Positions 59,441 to 64,000 of a stretch of DNA of 64,000 bases are shown here, piece by piece. The stretch is from contig OZ234493.1 in assembly GCA_965153455.1 (NCBI GenBank), forward strand, positions 8,050,213 through 8,114,212, in the 5' to 3' direction. The translations under genes were made by a program, and so were the position numbers. Within the stretch, counting starts at the first letter, position 1. Each line of letters starts with the position of its first letter. The DNA comes from Sphagnum compactum. Taxonomy: Eukaryota; Bryophyta; Sphagnopsida; Sphagnales. The notes beneath the pieces are model-generated. The model worked only from the letters and a program-made list of their open reading frames with translations, had not been told where the DNA came from and did not search any database.

Positions 59441-62400
59441 TTGTCACCACAACACATGTTTTCTTATTTGCAGCCTAGAAGGATCGGAACATAATGTCAC
59501 TCAGTGCTTTTCAAGTGGCATTGCAGCTAATGTAAAGCTTACCTGTATTCAGAAAGCTTTAATTTTTTGTGCCTGAAAGCTTGACATTCATTACTGGTTC
59601 TGAGGACTAGTCTAGAAAACTGAAAAACATACAATTCTTCCAATGTGCCATTTGCTTGCATGGGTGAAGAAGAAAGCATGCATGCCCTCATCATGGTTCC
59701 AGGCTTGGTGCACTGCCTTGTTGAAGTAAGTTTACTTTTATACTCAATAGAGTTGAGTCTTGTTATCTAAGACAATGCAGCCAAAAAGGGACATGCATAT
59801 GATTTACAATGCTACAATATTTGCCTTATTTGTTATGCACACATTTTGCACTTTAAATTGCTGTAGAGTTCAAGGATTCTCTGTCTTGCAGGGGAAGTAT
59901 TTCCTTTTAGGCGCTTGTAGAAATACAGCATAGTTGTAGGTCTATTGGTAGCACAAATGTTTAAGAAACATTGATTGTTATTTGGTTGATAAATATGATT
60001 GTTGATGAAAGTAGGCTGTTGGAATAATACTAGCAATTCAAGGGGCTATGTTTGTCATCACTGATGTTTGTCCATTGATGTACAAATTTTTTGCCTTGCA
60101 ACTCTTTCCTAGGATGCAGGTCCATGCTTATGCTGGCCTACTCCCACACTAAGAGAGCCAGATGAAGTCATCAGGTAAGTTGTGACAGGAAAGATGTTAT
60201 TATACATGCAAAGGATCACAGGTTGCTATTCTGCACATTTTTCCAGGTGTCACCCGATGCCTTGTTTTCTGTGTAATGGGGGAAGTTTCTTAACACCCTC
60301 TACTCTGTCACCTCAACCCCAGGAAAGCCTGAGGTACGGAGCCTTCCCCTCTATAAAGAAATGGGTAACTATTTTAGGGTTTCCAATCTTTCCGTTGGTC
60401 TGATAGCATACAATGCCTGTTGAAGGAAAAAACAAAAGGCTGTGGAGTTGTCTTGCAAGGAAATCCCATGTAAGCTTGTCTTACACAGAAAACCCTGTAA
60501 AATCCCCATTCTGCAATGCCAGGGTTTAATTTCCAGTTGCTCTAAACCCAAAAGTCGACACCATAAAGTTGAATGTCAAATGTTGAAGGTTTTCAAAGTA
60601 CCAGAGAAACCAAAACATTTCAACAAGATATAATTTTTGTCAGAAGGTTTTATTTGGCTACAGTACAGCAGCTTATGAATTACAGTATTGAAGTTTGACA
60701 AAAACAGAGGAACCACAACATATTCATAGTACCTAAAGATCCAACATGAGAAGGTCAAGTTGGACACAGATTCATAAGCATGGCAGAGCTTACAAAAGGA
60801 TGTTCAATTTTCAGAAAGATCAAAACCACAAGGATTTTCAACAAAAACATTTTTGACATCAGGAGATTGGAGTAAGATGGAAAGTGAGCATCAAAGAGCT
60901 TAGAAATTAGGAATATTGAAAGTTCAGAAAACAGAAACCACAACATTTATTACAAGACACAATTTGACATTTCAAAGTCAAATAAGAGGTAAGTGAGCAT
61001 GGCAGCTTATGGATTACGTATGTTACTAGTCTTGACTTAGAAAACCCCAACATCAGAAAGACACTTACAGCCACTGCCGCTGTAGATGACTGTCAGGGCA
61101 CTGGCTGCAAGGATGAAAGACATGAGGTTGCCAAAGTACAAAGAGATAATGACCCCATCAGAAACATGAATCAGACCAGATGCAGTAAAGCACAAGCAAT
61201 GCTGCCGCTGCTTCTGCTGAACCTATTCAGGTCACCTCCTGGTTCATACAGCAAAAGGCACTTGTGGTATCAACTCACTGCTCGATTGTCCTTGAAAAGA
61301 GAGACACATCAGGAAGTAAGACATGTATCACTACAGAGGAACCTTATATTATAATGCTTCAATGAAGCTTATTAGTACCTCCTTAGCCTTTGCTTATAAA
61401 CAGTGCACAACAACTCATATCTACAGTGCCAAAACATATGTCATGTTACCAACATCCTTCAAACTGTTAAACGATATCCATCAGACTGCAGGGATAACTC
61501 CGCAAAACACTTTGTGTAACCCAGTGTGTCAGTTCTAGATTGAAAATCACCCCTACTTCTCTTTCTGCTGGCAGACATGATTGCAACCTCCAATATCCTT
61601 CACAAGAGTCCCAACTTCTGGGCAAAAGCTTTGTTACCACCATCCAAATACACAAACCTTCATTTGATAACAATCATGCACCAGTTTTCAAGATCGTGCT
61701 GCAAATTGTATACATAATTTGCACATTCCAATAAGCTAAGAATAACTCTTCTCCCTAAAGCGAAGGTTATGTCTAACTACACTATTCCATTTTGGGTTAT
61801 GTACTCTCTCTAATGTTGGTACTGGTTTTTGCCTATGACCCAAAGTATATGAATTAGATTATGATACATATTCAACACAGAAAATGTCATGTGAGTAAAA
61901 AGTTCTGGATTCCACCAGTAAAATTCATTACTCTGAATGACAGCATATACATGGCAGCACATCCAGTGCACACCTATCTGCTCTACACAGAGAACATGAT
62001 TGGAGAGTCCAAATCAAATCTCAAATTTTGCATAATTCCACATTTTAGGGAAGGACTGTTTACAGCAAGTTCTATTACATTACAACTACCATGCTTCACA
62101 GCACATCCACGGTGACATATACATTCCTCTAAACTATGGTAGCCACTTGAACTGCCAAGTGCTTGCCAAGCAACTATTACAGACAATGCAGAGAGATTAC
62201 AAATCATGCTTCAAGAAGATACAATGCATCAGCAAGTTGTATGCGTTGATTGGAGGACATTACCAGCTCATCAGCTATACAGCAAAGTGCTAGTAGCTTT
62301 GCTCAATATAGGACAACTAATGCTTGCACCTTAGATCTTTCTCCTCAAGAATCCAGGGCTCACATTTCCACTTCAAACTCACAAGAACTGAAGCATATAC

Positions 62401-62530
62401 TCATCACTAACTCATGGTAAAGGTGTGTGCAGATACCACCTCTTACAGTAACCATGATTGAGGCATATGTGTAGATGGAACAATGAACAGGAAGAGGTCA
62501 CCCAATTGTTCTCACAGCAGGAGCTGAAAG
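59441..62530. other. Intergenic sequence between two convergent genes
   Basis: Begins with the carrier gene's 3' UTR and should end with the 3' UTR of the minus-strand gene. No further gene recognised. It includes a short copy of the interspersed repeat at 60105-60215. Confidence 0.5.
60105..60215 (+). repeat. Interspersed repeat, short third copy
   Basis: GCTTATGCTGGCCTACTCCC, AGATGAAGTCATCAGGTAAG and TTGTGACAGGAAAGATGTTA correspond to the 3' part of the copies at 22390-22870 and 62960-63420. More diverged than those two. Confidence 0.5.
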
Positions 62531-62737
62531 TCAGAATGTTGAGTGTGAACGTGGTAAGCCTGAAACCTTGGCAGGTAGGACAGCTGTAAATGCAACATCC
62601 ATAAGGTCCTGCTTATGGTCTGTCTCTCGTTTCCGTTTTGGTGAAGATGGTGGAGAAAGGTCACTAGTTGATGCCCCATTGGCATTCCTTTCTGCACGCA
62701 CTTTGATTGGTGATGGCACTTTATCCAAAGCATATCT
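62531..62737 (-). CDS. Probable last exon of an unidentified minus-strand gene (partial)
   Basis: On the minus strand an acceptor (TTGTGTGCAG) precedes a 68-codon open frame ending in a stop at 62531-62533. The peptide has a coding-like composition: ALDKVPSPIKVRAERNANG, SDLSPPSSPKRKRETDHKQ, then a hydrophobic LMDVAFTAVLPAKVSGL and the ending PRSHSTF. The basic PKRKRE could be a nuclear localisation signal and SPP/SPK could be proline-directed phosphorylation sites. I do not recognise the family. The upstream exons would lie to the right, partly beyond the window. Confidence 0.5.
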   Translation of the reverse strand, partial: RYALDKVPSPIKVRAERNANGASTSDLSPPSSPKRKRETDHKQDLMDVAFTAVLPAKVSGLPRSHSTF

Positions 62738-62959
62738 CTGCACACAATGACAGTATACTTAGTGTCCTCCACACAGATATGAACCATATACAAGACAGTG
62801 ATCAAAGCAGCAAATAGTGTTCTCCACAAAACTCTCCAAAGCCAAATGCACCTTCTGTAACTGCTTTCTAAAAGACTGGCATGTGGACATACAAGACAGC
62901 ATGGATCCTTCCAGTGTAATGTTTGGTGACACCAATCCAAAATATCCTCAAATATCTCT

Positions 62960-63420
62960 CAAGAGAATCAAGAAATCTCCAGTAACATGTAGCAACTTCT
63001 CTATCATAACTTCCCCACTGACTTTATCAGCTCCCTACAGTGGGTAATAGGCCAGCGTAATCACTAACCTGCATACTGACTTTCTGTTGCAAGTCCAGAA
63101 GCAACAGAAAGACTCAGCCATGATACTGGCTAGCAACAAACAACAACACAAGGAGAAACACAAAAAGAAAAGAAGAGGGAAAAAACAAAAGATGCACAGA
63201 AGCGGAAAACAAAACATAGAAAAACAGACTACAGAGAAAAAACATAGACCAAGTGAGCTTACAGGAAGTTCCCCACTTGCAAGACTCTATACAAAGTCAT
63301 CTGGAATAATTTATTGAGCAATCCTCTAGTCCTCTTTAACAGAATCTTTAGATGCAAGCCTTTATTCTTCAGATGGATGATAAGACTGACCATCTGAGAA
63401 AAAAAGAAAAGGGACATCAG
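62960..63420 (-). repeat. Interspersed repeat, copy 2
   Basis: Reverse-complement homologue of 22390-22870 over about 460 bp with many substitutions and a different T-rich centre. It would lie in an intron of the minus-strand gene, just as copy 1 lies in an EMC8/9 intron. Confidence 0.7.
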
Positions 63421-63689
63421 AAGACAGACTTGAATAAAGAAGGCAAAGTGCAGAAAGACAAGCAGAATGATTTTGGATCACCCACCTGGAAGAACAATCT
63501 TTCCCCACATACATGATGTATAATTGTGGTTATACTGCAGTTTATTTGTACAGGGTGATTTTCTCACAACTTTCACCCAGTCAAGGACAGACATCTCCAC
63601 CTGACCTAGAAGTTACTTGGTGTGACCCACAAGCAGTGCACTATGCAGATCTCATGTTATTTGTCAACTCAAGGCAAGTAATTTATTCA

Positions 63690-64000
63690 CCTCCATCCTT
63701 GGAAGCTGTAGTCGACCAAGAGGTTGTTTAGAGAAATGCATAGCAGGCATATCATCTAAAGAGAATTGCATAGCAGGAATATCATCTGAACCCTTGCTGC
63801 TCCCTTCAAACACCTGCCACCCACAATGTGTGAGTCCACAATTCGTTCAAAGCCAGAACAATGTCTGCAATCCTTGACAGTTTGAGGATCATCATTCTAA
63901 ACTCTTGAACATGGGGTTGAATATCATCTGAACATAGAGCCTGCATATCAGTGGAAGGTTCTCCTAAGGTAACAGGGGAAGTTTGTGCAGTAACACACTC
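63690..64000 (-). CDS. Possible further coding segment(s) of the unidentified minus-strand gene
   Basis: From the window edge the minus strand is open for about 60 codons (TSPVTLGEPSTDMQALCSDD, then IQPHVQEFRMMILKLSRIAD). A second open piece after a GGTGGCAG acceptor reads VFEGSSKGSDDIPAMQFS and LDDMPAMHFSKQPLGRLQL, in which DD[IM]PAM[QH]FS is repeated. How the pieces are spliced is unclear. This is offered as likely coding because of composition and the neighbouring exon at 62531-62737. Confidence 0.3.

Noticed and set aside
62512-62940. 142-codon minus-strand open frame
   Set aside because: It overlaps the better-supported exon at 62531-62737 in another frame; its Cys/His/Leu-rich composition looks non-coding.

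Overview
The window is nuclear DNA from a land plant. The evidence is spliced genes with GT-AG introns, interstitial (TTTAGGG)n repeats and telobox promoter motifs, a plant-type tRNA-Gln, and plant-type transposons (CACTA-like, Ty3/gypsy, pogo-like, non-LTR). The histone H2A tails and the look of the transposase and reverse-transcriptase relics suggest a seed-free vascular plant such as a fern or lycophyte. That placement is an inference and is not proven by the sequence. The DNA is AT-rich and most of it is decayed repeat; only a small part codes for protein.

Layout. 1-20 kb: no host gene found. It holds a 2.27 kb element with long, nearly identical inverted arms (501-2767), a degenerate tandem array (4436-4905), a 3.1 kb CACTA-like non-autonomous element with matching CAT target duplications and an internal minisatellite (8175-11294), two further repeat blocks (12.7-15.4 kb) and a broken pogo-like transposase on the minus strand (16250-17512). 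20.3-23.9 kb: a five-exon gene for an ER membrane protein complex subunit of the EMC8/EMC9 type (230 aa). 24-33 kb: repeat-rich, with relics of a non-LTR reverse transcriptase on both strands. 33.3-33.9 kb: a two-exon canonical histone H2A gene. 34.87-34.94 kb: tRNA-Gln(UUG) on the minus strand. 36.5-38.5 kb: a seven-exon minus-strand gene whose spliced product (249 aa) I recognise as the kinetochore protein SPC24; it includes a 15-nt microexon, and its upstream region is a tandem duplication rich in teloboxes. 39-43.7 kb: no convincing gene. 43.8-53.8 kb: a decayed Ty3/gypsy LTR retrotransposon, itself flanked by inverted arms of another element. 54.5-59.4 kb: a promoter with repeated CCACGTCA-type sites, then a ten-exon SLC25 mitochondrial-carrier-family gene (441 aa). 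62.5-64 kb: the probable 3' end of an unidentified minus-strand gene.

The four resolved protein genes were assembled by hand from exon phase, splice sites and protein family resemblance; the exon lengths sum to intact reading frames (693, 396, 750 and 1326 nt). H2A and SPC24 are both chromosome/cell-cycle genes and both carry telobox-type promoter motifs, but they are separated by a tRNA gene and transcribed in opposite directions, so this is a shared promoter vocabulary and not an operon-like unit. I found no CRISPR array, no biosynthetic cluster and no clearly novel molecular system. The most interesting signals are the fresh-looking long inverted repeat, the CACTA element with its minisatellite cargo, the oddly arranged gypsy element, the SPC24 microexon and the ACGT-box array.
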